DNA from: Flavobacterium channae
Lineage (GTDB): Bacteria > Bacteroidota > Bacteroidia > Flavobacteriales > Flavobacteriaceae
DNA length: 64,000 nucleotides
NCBI RefSeq assembly: GCF_021172165.1
Contig: NZ_CP089096.1
Span: 1 to 64,000, forward strand
Direction: 5' to 3'
The notes below the pieces were generated by a model. It was not told the origin of the DNA and searched no databases. It worked only from the letters and a program-made list of their open reading frames with translations. The position numbers and the translations under genes were made by a program. Positions within the stretch are counted from its first letter, which is position 1. Each line of letters begins with the position of its first letter. Below are positions 8,864 through 16,577 of this stretch, piece by piece.

Positions 8864-8890
8864 TGTCATGCTGAATTTAGTTCAGCATCT
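8864..8890. repeat. TTGTCA-headed imperfect palindrome, copy 2
   Basis: TTGTCATGCTGAA is followed by TTCAGCAT, giving the perfect eight-base inverted repeat ATGCTGAA/TTCAGCAT (8868-8875 and 8881-8888). It lies 15 bases after the glnS stop. Confidence 0.6.
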
Positions 8891-8902
8891 TAGTCAGATT
8901 TT

Positions 8903-8940
8903 AAACGTGTCAGATTTTCAAAACCTGACACGTTTTTGTT
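8903..8940 (+). terminator. glnS terminator
   Basis: A perfect 11-base stem (8903-8913 with 8925-8935) encloses an 11-base loop and is followed by a T-rich tail. Confidence 0.85.
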
Positions 8941-9236
8941 TTATATAGAAATCTTAATAAAAAACCACAATACCATCATTAAAAATTATTATTAATAAAA
9001 TCTATCATAATTTTATTTTTAATAAATAAAAACTTAAAAAAGTGACTTTCATAAATTAATTGTAAGAAAAAAACTTTTTTAGGTAAAGTGTTTTTACATC
9101 TTTAATTCTAAAAACAGCTAAAATCGCTTTATTTTAATTTTGAGTAAAAAATCGCTAAAATTTTTCAACATTTGAGTAATGCAACTGAACTGATTTGTTA
9201 ATTATCACATTTTGTATAATTACGTAACTTTTAGTT

Positions 9237-9270
9237 ATAAAAAAACCACCAATTAAAAATTGATGGTTTT
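9237..9270 (-). terminator. SPFH gene terminator
   Basis: On the minus strand a 13-base stem (9258-9270 with 9242-9254, one G-U pair) ends in a run of T. It follows the stop codon of the SPFH gene by about 60 bases. Confidence 0.75.
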
Positions 9271-9274
9271 CACT

Positions 9275-9327
9275 TTTGTCATGCTGAATTTATTTACTTT
9301 GTCAATTCGCAAGCTCGGGTCAGCATC
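9275..9327. repeat. TTGTCA-headed imperfect palindrome, copy 3 (expanded centre)
   Basis: TTGTCATGCTGAATTTA matches the copy at 8864 exactly, and the closing TCAGCATCT is also shared. The centre, however, is about 26 bases longer and includes CAAGCTCGGG. Confidence 0.55.
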
Positions 9328-9331
9328 TCAA

Positions 9332-10309
9332 TTATGCTTCTTCAGAATCTTCGATTCCGAAATTTTCATCGGTTGAATTTTTCTTATTCGCTTTTTTATT
9401 TTTCGATGCATTTTTCATTGCTTCACCTACTTGGTTACTTGCAGTAAAACTTGCTACCATGTTGTTCAACATGTCGCTACCAGCTTGTGGCGAATTTGGT
9501 AATAAAATTAAATTACTGTTTGTATCAGCACCAATTGCTTGTAATGTATCATAATGTTGTGTAACTACAATCAATGCAGAAGCTTCTTGAGAGTTAATAC
9601 CAACTCTGTTTAAAACATCAACAGACTCAACTAAACCACGAGCAATTTCTCTTCTTTGATCTGCAATACCTTGACCTTGAAGCCTTTTACTTTCAGCTTC
9701 TGCTTTCGCTTTAGCTACAATTCTAATTCTTCCAGCTTCTGCTTCATATTCTGCAGCTGTTTTTTCACGGTCAGCAGCATTAATACGGTTCATCGCATTT
9801 TTAACCTGAATGTCTGGATCGATATCAGTAATTAAAGTATTGATAATATCGTAACCATAAGTTGTCATTGCCTCGTTTAACTCACGTTTTACAGCAATTG
9901 CAATATCATCTTTTCTTTCAAAAACGTCGTCTAATTTTAATTTTGGTACTTCAGCACGCACAACGTCAAATACATAAGAAGTAATTTGATCATGAGGATA
10001 TTCTAATTTATAGAATGCTTCATAAGCTTTTTCTTGTAATACTTTAAACTGTACCGAAACTTTCATTTTAACGAATACGTTATCTTTAGTTTTCGTTTCG
10101 ATGATAACATCTAATTGTTGAATTCTCAAATTAACGCGTCCGGCAATTCTATCAACAACAGGAAATTTCCAATGTAAACCAGAATTTCTCAAGCTAAGAA
10201 ATTTTCCAAAACGTTCTACAACAACTACTGTTTGTTGTTTTACAGTGAAGAAAGAAGATAAAAGGACAATTAATCCAATAAAAATAAGTGGAAATGTAAT
10301 AAACTCCAT
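9332..10309 (-). CDS. SPFH/Band 7 membrane protein (stomatin/QmcA-like)
   Basis: This 325-residue protein has one N-terminal membrane anchor (about 3-22), a Band 7/SPFH domain (about 23-190), and an Ala/Glu-rich coiled segment (about 190-235). The C-terminal tail is Lys/Asn-rich with an acidic end. The VVVVERFGKFLSLRNSGLHWKFP stretch after the anchor and IRIVAKAKAEAESKRLQGQG are typical of the slipin/QmcA group. Such proteins form membrane microdomain scaffolds, often linked to protease control. No NfeD gene is adjacent, unlike many SPFH loci. The start at 10309 places the anchor directly at the N-terminus. Confidence 0.88.
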   Translation of the reverse strand: MEFITFPLIFIGLIVLLSSFFTVKQQTVVVVERFGKFLSLRNSGLHWKFPVVDRIAGRVNLRIQQLDVIIETKTKDNVFVKMKVSVQFKVLQEKAYEAFYKLEYPHDQITSYVFDVVRAEVPKLKLDDVFERKDDIAIAVKRELNEAMTTYGYDIINTLITDIDPDIQVKNAMNRINAADREKTAAEYEAEAGRIRIVAKAKAEAESKRLQGQGIADQRREIARGLVESVDVLNRVGINSQEASALIVVTQHYDTLQAIGADTNSNLILLPNSPQAGSDMLNNMVASFTASNQVGEAMKNASKNKKANKKNSTDENFGIEDSEEA

Positions 10310-10381
10310 AATTTATAGTTTTTGTTATATAGATTATACGCTTTTTAAAGTAAAAAGTTACAAAAATCAATTTATTAAGTT

Positions 10382-10389
10382 TACTTTTG
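10382..10389 (+). promoter_or_regulatory. Bacteroidota -7 element (TACTTTTG)
   Basis: TACTTTTG matches TAnnTTTG and ends 18 bases before the ATG at 10408. It overlaps the TTG at 10387, supporting the downstream ATG as the real start. Confidence 0.5.
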
Positions 10390-10407
10390 GCGCTTAATTT
10401 TTTACAG

Positions 10408-11055
10408 ATGAAGAGATTAGCATTATTATTATTTATGTTTTCTACTGTGGCTTTTTCACAGCGAGGTTTCAAAGACAGTAACCGTATTGGAATTGGTGCG
10501 GGTTTAACCCAAATGAATATTTACACGGATAATTTTACCATAACACCAGAAACTGGCTGGATTGGTGGATTGAGCGTAAGAGGAAATTATTATAACAATT
10601 GGCAAATGAGCTTTGGAATGTTTTTTACTGATAGTAATTTTTCTATTCCTACATTAAAAGGATTACAACAAACACAAACGAATTTCAAAATGTCGGCTGT
10701 TCAAATTTATTTGGTGCCAAGCTATGTTTTTGTAGAACATCATTTGAATTTAGAATTTGGTCCAGTTTTACAAGTCAATGGAAAATTAGGTCTTGATAAA
10801 AATGATGAAACTAATTTATTACTAGATCAACCTGGTTTAGTTGCAAAAGATATTGTTGATGTTTCTAAAATTAACGCTAATTTTTATGTGGGTATCAACG
10901 GAGGTTTTAAAAATGTTCGTGCTAGAATTGGTTACCAATACGGTTTAACGAACTTCTTCGGTAACTTAAAAAACAATGATAATGTTAAATTACTCGGCGA
11001 AAAAATGAAAGGAAATATTGGTTTGATTAGTGGTCAATTAACGATATATCTTTAA
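10408..11055 (+). CDS. Small outer membrane beta-barrel protein
   Basis: The 215-residue protein starts at 10408 with a clear signal peptide (MKRLALLLFMFSTVAFSQ). The mature part alternates hydrophobic and polar residues in amphipathic strands with Gly/Asn turns and ends in a final strand GQLTIYL. This suits a small outer membrane barrel of the PorT/OMP_b-brl type. No specific family or ligand is recognised. It is divergent from the SPFH gene and convergent with gltX, with which it shares a terminator. Confidence 0.7.
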   Translation: MKRLALLLFMFSTVAFSQRGFKDSNRIGIGAGLTQMNIYTDNFTITPETGWIGGLSVRGNYYNNWQMSFGMFFTDSNFSIPTLKGLQQTQTNFKMSAVQIYLVPSYVFVEHHLNLEFGPVLQVNGKLGLDKNDETNLLLDQPGLVAKDIVDVSKINANFYVGINGGFKNVRARIGYQYGLTNFFGNLKNNDNVKLLGEKMKGNIGLISGQLTIYL

Positions 11056-11058
11056 TAA

Positions 11059-11085
11059 AAAACCCTCTGAATTTCAGAGGGTTTT
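11059..11085. terminator. Bidirectional terminator between the barrel gene and gltX
   Basis: A perfect 12-base stem (11059-11070 with 11074-11085) has A-rich and T-rich flanks. It lies between two convergent stop codons only 34 bases apart. Confidence 0.85.
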
Positions 11086-11089
11086 CTTT

Positions 11090-12592
11090 TTATAAACTAG
11101 CAATCGCTTTTTCTATTCTTTTTACCGTTTCGGCTTTTCCAATCATTTCGATGATGTCGAATAAATGAGGTCCTTTTAATGCTCCTACTAAACTTAATCG
11201 CAACGGTTGCATTACTTTCCCCATTCCTATTTCGTTTGTTGTCATCCATTCTTTTAATAAGGTTTCGATGTTAGTTGAAGTAAAATCTTCCATTTTATTC
11301 AATTCAGAAATTACTTGTTGCATTAATCCTGGTGTTTCCTCTTTCCAGTTTTTAGCTGCTTTTTCATCATAAGATGTTGGCGCTTCAAAGAAATAATCCG
11401 CTAAATCCCAAAACTCGGTTACGAAATTTGCTCTTTCTTTAATCATTCCTACAATCTTTGTCAAATCAAGTGAAGTCGAGATTCCTTTTTTATCTAAGAT
11501 AGTCTTAAAGCTTTCCGCTAAACTAGCATCGCTTTGCTTTTGTAAATACTGATGATTGAACCATTTGTTTTTCTCAGGATCAAACTTCGCTCCTGCTTTG
11601 TGAATTCGGTTCAAATCAAATTTTTCTACCAATTCTTCTAATGAGAAAATCTCTTGTTCAGTTCCGTCATTCCAACCTAATAAAGCTAAAAAGTTGATAA
11701 CAGCTTCTGGGAAAAATCCGTTTTCTCTATATCCTGAAGAAACTCCTTCTTCTGTTTTCCATTCCAAAGGAAAGACTGGGAATCCCATTTTATCACCATC
11801 ACGTTTTGATAATTTTCCGTTTCCAATTGGTTTTAAAATCAACGGTAAATGCGCAAATTCTGGTGCATTCCAACCAAAAGCTTTGTATAATAAATGATGT
11901 AAAGGTAAACTTGGTAACCATTCTTCACCACGAATTACATGCGAAGTCTCCATTAAATGGTCATCCACAATATTCGCTAAATGATACGTTGGCATACCAT
12001 CTGATTTGAACAAAACTTTATCGTCTAATAAATTCGTATCAAATTTTATATCACCACGAATGATGTCTTTTAATTCTAAAATTTCATTAACTGGCGTTTT
12101 AAAACGGATTACATAATGCTCGCCATTTGCTTTTCGCTCTTCTACTTTTTCACGTGAAACCGTCAACGAATTATCCAATTGCTCTCTTACCGAATGATTG
12201 TAAATGAATGTTTTTCCATTCGCTTCAGCTTCTTTACGCATTGCATCTAAACTTTCAGCAGTATCAAAAGCATAATATGCCCAACCCGAATTAAGTAATT
12301 GGTCAGCATATTGTTTGTACATAGCTTTACGTTCGCTTTGACGATAAGGTCCAAACTTTTCATTCTTTCCTACCGTTTCATCAGGAGCAATTCCTAACCA
12401 TTCTAAAGCTTCAAAAATATACGCTTCGGCTCCAGGAACAAAACGAGTTTGATCGGTATCTTCAATACGTAAATAGAAAACACCACCATGTTTTTTGGCA
12501 AATAAATAATTGAATAAAGCGGTTCTAACACCACCAATATGCAAAGGTCCTGTTGGACTAGGTGCAAAACGCACACGAACTTGTTTAGACAT
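11090..12592 (-). CDS. gltX: Glutamyl-tRNA synthetase
   Basis: GltX charges tRNA-Glu in the cytoplasm and also feeds tetrapyrrole synthesis in organisms using the C5 route. From the ATG at 12592 (MSKQVRVRFAPSPTGPLHIG) the protein has 500 residues. The longer frame to 12619 adds only MTIKKNKNK and is less typical. HIGH appears as HIGG in PTGPLHIGGVRTALFNYLF, and the KMSKS counterpart is KLSKRDGDK near 270. The C-terminal helical anticodon-binding region is present to about residue 500. The adjacent upstream spacer carries a TTGTCA palindrome. Confidence 0.96.
   Translation of the reverse strand: MSKQVRVRFAPSPTGPLHIGGVRTALFNYLFAKKHGGVFYLRIEDTDQTRFVPGAEAYIFEALEWLGIAPDETVGKNEKFGPYRQSERKAMYKQYADQLLNSGWAYYAFDTAESLDAMRKEAEANGKTFIYNHSVREQLDNSLTVSREKVEERKANGEHYVIRFKTPVNEILELKDIIRGDIKFDTNLLDDKVLFKSDGMPTYHLANIVDDHLMETSHVIRGEEWLPSLPLHHLLYKAFGWNAPEFAHLPLILKPIGNGKLSKRDGDKMGFPVFPLEWKTEEGVSSGYRENGFFPEAVINFLALLGWNDGTEQEIFSLEELVEKFDLNRIHKAGAKFDPEKNKWFNHQYLQKQSDASLAESFKTILDKKGISTSLDLTKIVGMIKERANFVTEFWDLADYFFEAPTSYDEKAAKNWKEETPGLMQQVISELNKMEDFTSTNIETLLKEWMTTNEIGMGKVMQPLRLSLVGALKGPHLFDIIEMIGKAETVKRIEKAIASL
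12142..12157. other. Degenerate parS-like palindrome inside gltX (weak)
   Basis: A CACGTG core with flanks TTTTT and AAACC differs from the parS-like consensus TGTTTCACGTGAAACA at about two positions. It lies inside coding sequence, so chance is a real alternative. It is listed only because three better matches occur 4-6 kb away. Confidence 0.25.
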
Positions 12593-12612
12593 TTTATTTT
12601 TATTTTTCTTTA

Positions 12613-12640
12613 TTGTCACACTGAGCTTGTCGAAGTGTTG
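12613..12640. repeat. TTGTCA-headed palindrome, copy 4 (CTTGTCGAAG form)
   Basis: The element reads TTGTCACACTGAGCTTGTCG and continues AAGTGTTG. It pairs CACT with AGTG around a GCTTGTCGA centre. It lies just upstream of gltX. Confidence 0.55.
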
Positions 12641-12744
12641 TGCAAAGATACAATTACAATTTAGAAGTAAGAATTCAGAATTTAGAAAATATTATGGTTA
12701 TCAACACTTCTATTCTCAAAATGTTAACTATTCACTAAAACCTA

Positions 12745-12775
12745 TTGACTAATCTAGTAAGATGTTGTATTTTTA
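12745..12775 (+). promoter_or_regulatory. Possible promoter of the DUF4175-ybeY unit
   Basis: TTG at 12745-12747 is separated by 20 bases from TATTTTTA, one mismatch from TAnnTTTG. It lies 27 bases upstream of the TTG start at 12803. This is a visual match only. Confidence 0.35.
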
Positions 12776-12802
12776 TCGGTTATAAACAGTATATCAACAA
12801 TC

Positions 12803-15800
12803 TTGGAAGCAAAAAGCATTATTTTCGATAAACTAGAAGCGTTTATCAAGAAGTTTTACACCAATGAACTGATAAAAGGAGTTATTCTTTTCATCGGATT
12901 GGGCTTGTTGTATTTCATTTTTACGTTATTGATAGAATACTTTTTATGGTTATCAACATTCGGAAGAACCATTTTGTTTTGGTTGTTTGTAGGTGTTGAA
13001 TCCTTTTTATTGATTCGTTTTATTGCTTTTCCATTGTTTAAATTGTTCAAATTACAACAAGGAATTAATTACGAACAAGCTTCAGAAATCATCGGAAATC
13101 ATTTTTCTGAAGTGCAAGACAAGTTGTTGAACTTTCTGCAATTGGCAAATAAAAGTCAAACTTCGGAATTATTAGCGGCTTCTATTGAACAAAAAGCCGC
13201 TTCGTTACAACCAATTCCTTTTTCAAATGCAGTCAATTTTGCTAAAAACAAGAAGTTTTTGCCATATGCAATTTTACCAATTGTATTATTGATATTATTT
13301 TTCGTTACCGGAAATTCTGAAATTATTTCGAAGAGTTTTGCTCGTGTGGTGAATTATGAAACAAAATTTGCTCCTCCTGCTCCTTTTGAATTTATTGTTT
13401 TGAACAAATCGTTAACCGCACAACAGAATTCAGATTTTACAATTCAAGTAAAAACAGCAGGAAAAGTTATTCCAGAAAATGTTGCGATTCAAATTGGAGA
13501 TGAAGAATACTTTCTACAAAATACAAAACCTGGAGTTTTTGAATATACATTTTCTAAAGTAATAAAAGACATTTCGTTTTCTTTTCAAGCAAACGGATTG
13601 AATTCTAAAGAATACCAACTTGATGTTGTTGATATTCCTACGATTGCTAATTTCGAAATGGTTTTGCAGTATCCTTCTTATCTAGGTAAGAAATCGGAAA
13701 CGATTCAAGGAACTGGTAATGCAGTTGTTCCAGAAGGAACCGTTGTGAGTTGGAAAATTAATGCATTAGCTACGGATAAAGTTAGTTTTAAATCGAATAA
13801 CCAAGTTAGTCCATTTTCATATAAAGATATTACGTTTTCATTATCAAGAAGAATTGTTGACAATTTGAATTATGAAGTTATTACTTCAAATAGAAGTATT
13901 GCTGAATTTGAAAAGTTAGCGTATCATATTGCAATTATTAAAGATCAATATCCAAGTATTTCAGTTCAAATTGCTCCTGATTCTTTAAAGTTAAAATCTA
14001 AAATGATGATTGGTCAAGTTTCTGATGATCATGGTTTGTCAAAACTGCAAGTAGTATTTTATCCGAAAGGAAATCCAAATGCAGTTCGAAAAGCTAATTT
14101 ACCAATCAAAAATCAGGCTGTTGATCAATTTATTTATTCATTTCCTAATGGTTTATCAATAGAGCAAGGTGTTAACTATGAATATTACTTTGAAGTATTT
14201 GATAATGATGTAGTTAACAATTATAAAAGCACAAAATCATCTGTTTTTCTTCATTATGAGCTTACTGATGTTCAAAAACAAGACAATCAATTGCAAGAAC
14301 AGAATGAAAACATCAATAGTTTAGAAAAATCGCTTCAAAATCAAGAGAAGCAAATTTCTGAATTGGACAAGTTACAAAAAATGAATAAGGAGAAAGCAAC
14401 TTTAGATTTCAAAGATCAAAAGAAAGTAGAGGACTTTATCAATCGTCAAAAACAACAAGACGAAATGATGAAAGAATTTACTAAGAAGCTTTCAGAAAAT
14501 TTAGAAGAGTTTGATCCTAAAACACAAGATAAAAACAAAGAAGAATTATTACGTCGTTTAGAAGAAGCTGAAAAGCAAGCTGAGAAAAACGAAAAGTTAT
14601 TGAAGGAGTTAGAAGAACTTTCTAAGAAACTTCAAAAAGATGAGTTGTTTGACAAAGCAGATAAGCTAAAACAAAATGCAAAAAATCAGCAACAAAATTT
14701 AGAACAATTAGTTGAGTTAACTAAGCGTTTCTATGTTGAAAAGAAAGCAGAACAAATTGCAGATAAATTAGATAAACTTGCTGACAAGGAAGATAAATTA
14801 GCAGATGATGCTAAGGAGAATAATAAAGAAAATCAGGATGCGATAAATAAAGAATTCGAAGATATTCAAAAAGAGCTTCAAGATTTAGACAAAGAAAATA
14901 AAGAGTTAAAAGCTCCAATGGATATTCCGAACGATATGAATGAGCAGGAATCTGTTAAAGAGGAAATGAAGAAAGCTTCTGATGATTTGCAAAAACAAAA
15001 TCAATCGAAAGCTAAACCTAAGCAAAAGTCTGCTGCTTCCAAAATGAAAAAGATGAGTCAAAAAATGGCGCAATCTATGATGTCTGGCGACATGGAACAA
15101 ATGCAAGAAGATGCTAAATTGTTACGTCAAATTTTAGATAATTTATTAGCTTTTTCTTTTGATGAAGAACGTTTAATTAAAACTACTAATTCATCTGAAG
15201 TTCGTTCTTTACAATTGAACAAAGTTTTAAAAAAGCAGCAAGATTTAAAACTACAGTTCAAACATGTTGATGATAGTTTGTTTGCAGTGGCATTACGTAA
15301 TCCAAAAATTACAGAAACTATTTTAAATGAAGTTGGTGAAATCCATTATAATTTAGACAAGACTTTAGAAACATTGGCGGATAATAACATTGCAAAAGGA
15401 GCTTCACATCAGCAGTACGTTTTAACTTCTGCAAATCGTTTAGCGGATTACTTAAGTAATGTTCAGAGCGAAATGAATATGGAAATGCAAGGTCAAGGTT
15501 CTGGTAAAGGTAATCCTAAACCAGGTAAAGGGAAAGGCGGAATGCAATTACCGGATATTATAAAACAACAAGAAGGTTTAGGAGAGAAAATGAAAGAGGG
15601 TATGAAACCTGGAGATAAACCGGGTGAAAAATCTGGACAAGGAAAACAAAAAGGACAATCAGGCGAGAATGGTGAAGATGGTGAGAACGGTTCAGAAGGT
15701 GATGCTGGTAAAGTATTAGAAATATTAAAAGAACAAAAACAACTTCGTGATGCTTTACAGAAAGCATTAGAAAAAGAAGGTATGACTGGCCAAGGTCAGA

Positions 15801-16108
15801 ATGCTTTGAATCAAATGAAAGATATTGAAAAGCAATTAATCAATAAAGGATTTAAAAATGAAACCTTGCAAAAGATGTTGAATCTAAAACATGAACTTTT
15901 AAAATTAGAAAAGGCTATTCAGCAACAAGGAGAAGATACCAAACGGCAGTCTAAGACAAATGACAAAAACTATAATGGTACTACCACTCCACTTTCTAAT
16001 GAATTAAAAGAATATCTTAATAGTGTTGAAATATTAAACAGACAAAGCTTACCTTTGCAACCCAATTTTAACCAAAAGGTTCAAAACTATTTTAAAGGCA
16101 ATGATTAG
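12803..16108 (+). CDS. DUF4175-family large membrane protein with coiled coils
   Basis: The 1101-residue protein has two N-terminal membrane helices (about 20-45 and 50-75) and a third near 150-167. Beta-rich extracytoplasmic sequence follows to about residue 490. A very long Lys/Glu/Gln-rich coiled-coil region covers about 500-880. A Gly/Lys-rich low-complexity linker (about 890-985) and a final helical segment complete it. This layout matches DUF4175 proteins of Bacteroidota, whose function is unknown. The TTG start at 12803 is chosen because no ATG lies between it and the first conserved helix. Its last eight bases overlap ybeY, so translation is probably coupled. Confidence 0.8.
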   Translation: MEAKSIIFDKLEAFIKKFYTNELIKGVILFIGLGLLYFIFTLLIEYFLWLSTFGRTILFWLFVGVESFLLIRFIAFPLFKLFKLQQGINYEQASEIIGNHFSEVQDKLLNFLQLANKSQTSELLAASIEQKAASLQPIPFSNAVNFAKNKKFLPYAILPIVLLILFFVTGNSEIISKSFARVVNYETKFAPPAPFEFIVLNKSLTAQQNSDFTIQVKTAGKVIPENVAIQIGDEEYFLQNTKPGVFEYTFSKVIKDISFSFQANGLNSKEYQLDVVDIPTIANFEMVLQYPSYLGKKSETIQGTGNAVVPEGTVVSWKINALATDKVSFKSNNQVSPFSYKDITFSLSRRIVDNLNYEVITSNRSIAEFEKLAYHIAIIKDQYPSISVQIAPDSLKLKSKMMIGQVSDDHGLSKLQVVFYPKGNPNAVRKANLPIKNQAVDQFIYSFPNGLSIEQGVNYEYYFEVFDNDVVNNYKSTKSSVFLHYELTDVQKQDNQLQEQNENINSLEKSLQNQEKQISELDKLQKMNKEKATLDFKDQKKVEDFINRQKQQDEMMKEFTKKLSENLEEFDPKTQDKNKEELLRRLEEAEKQAEKNEKLLKELEELSKKLQKDELFDKADKLKQNAKNQQQNLEQLVELTKRFYVEKKAEQIADKLDKLADKEDKLADDAKENNKENQDAINKEFEDIQKELQDLDKENKELKAPMDIPNDMNEQESVKEEMKKASDDLQKQNQSKAKPKQKSAASKMKKMSQKMAQSMMSGDMEQMQEDAKLLRQILDNLLAFSFDEERLIKTTNSSEVRSLQLNKVLKKQQDLKLQFKHVDDSLFAVALRNPKITETILNEVGEIHYNLDKTLETLADNNIAKGASHQQYVLTSANRLADYLSNVQSEMNMEMQGQGSGKGNPKPGKGKGGMQLPDIIKQQEGLGEKMKEGMKPGDKPGEKSGQGKQKGQSGENGEDGENGSEGDAGKVLEILKEQKQLRDALQKALEKEGMTGQGQNALNQMKDIEKQLINKGFKNETLQKMLNLKHELLKLEKAIQQQGEDTKRQSKTNDKNYNGTTTPLSNELKEYLNSVEILNRQSLPLQPNFNQKVQNYFKGND

Positions 16109-16520
16109 TTTTAATTACGAAACAGATTTCGAACTAGATAACGAAGCACAATATGAAGACTGGATTTCTCGTATCATAGAATCCGAAGGATTTGATGAAG
16201 GCGAAATCAATTACATCTTTTGTGATGACGATTACCTACATAAAATCAATGTAGAATATTTAGATCACGACACTTTAACTGACATTATTAGCTTTGATTA
16301 TACAGTAGGAAATTTAATACAGGGTGATATTTTCATTTCTGTGGAAAGAGTTCAAGATAATGCAAAGGATTTTAATGTTTCTTTTGAGGAAGAATTAAAG
16401 CGTGTTCTATCACATGGAGTGTTGCACTATTGTGGATACAAAGATAAATCTCTTGAAGACGAAGCCGTGATGCGTTCTAAAGAAGAGGAAAAAATGCAAA
16501 TGTTTCACGTGGAACATTAA
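16101..16520 (+). CDS. ybeY: Endoribonuclease YbeY (16S rRNA maturation)
   Basis: YbeY is a zinc-dependent single-strand endoribonuclease needed for 16S rRNA 3' maturation and ribosome quality control. The 139-residue protein has the signature SHGVLHYCGYKD with H105 and H109. The third ligand position of the usual H-x3-H-x5-H motif is D115 instead of His; related Bacteroidota proteins may share this. The gene overlaps the DUF4175 gene by eight bases. The C-terminal MFHVEH is encoded by a parS-like site that supplies the last codons just before the stop, so the tail probably has no catalytic role. Confidence 0.92.
   Translation: MISFNYETDFELDNEAQYEDWISRIIESEGFDEGEINYIFCDDDYLHKINVEYLDHDTLTDIISFDYTVGNLIQGDIFISVERVQDNAKDFNVSFEEELKRVLSHGVLHYCGYKDKSLEDEAVMRSKEEEKMQMFHVEH
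16501..16516. promoter_or_regulatory. parS-like ParB binding site 1 (within ybeY)
   Basis: TGTTTCACGTGGAACA matches the conserved 16-base parS palindrome of bacterial ParABS segregation systems, with one asymmetric position. It lies inside the last codons of ybeY and encodes part of MFHVEH. Its 20-base context is repeated identically 46 bases downstream. Confidence 0.8.
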
Positions 16521-16546
16521 GCTTATAAACTAGAATTTTTTTTAAA

Positions 16547-16562
16547 TGTTTCACGTGGAACA
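16547..16562. promoter_or_regulatory. parS-like ParB binding site 2 (ybeY-mnmG spacer)
   Basis: This is an identical copy of TGTTTCACGTGGAACA, centred 46 bases from site 1, just before the mnmG start at 16578. The ATG overlapping the site opens a 13-codon frame that runs into mnmG out of frame. Confidence 0.85.
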
Positions 16563-16577
16563 TAATATTTATAGAAG

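Larger units (their letters stand above)
8849..9331. other. 483-base intergenic region with two terminators and two dispersed repeats
   Basis: No convincing gene lies in this gap between convergent glnS and the SPFH gene. It contains the glnS terminator (8903-8940), the SPFH terminator (9237-9270) and two TTGTCA-headed palindromes (8864-8890 and 9276-9326). The middle, about 8941-9236, is very AT-rich with no recognisable signal or conserved structure visible by eye. Confidence 0.6.

Noticed and set aside
8941..9236. Possible small RNA or gene in the AT-rich glnS-SPFH gap
   Set aside because: No open frame of note, no promoter plus terminator pair enclosing a transcript, and no stable structure visible.
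14906..15767. Minus-strand open frames opposite the DUF4175 coiled coil
   Set aside because: They mirror the Lys/Glu-rich codon pattern of the real gene and show no domain, signal or start context.
12803..16108. DUF4175 gene as a frameshifted fusion of two proteins because of its abrupt composition change
   Set aside because: The reading frame is continuous and membrane, beta-rich and coiled-coil parts in this order are normal for the family.
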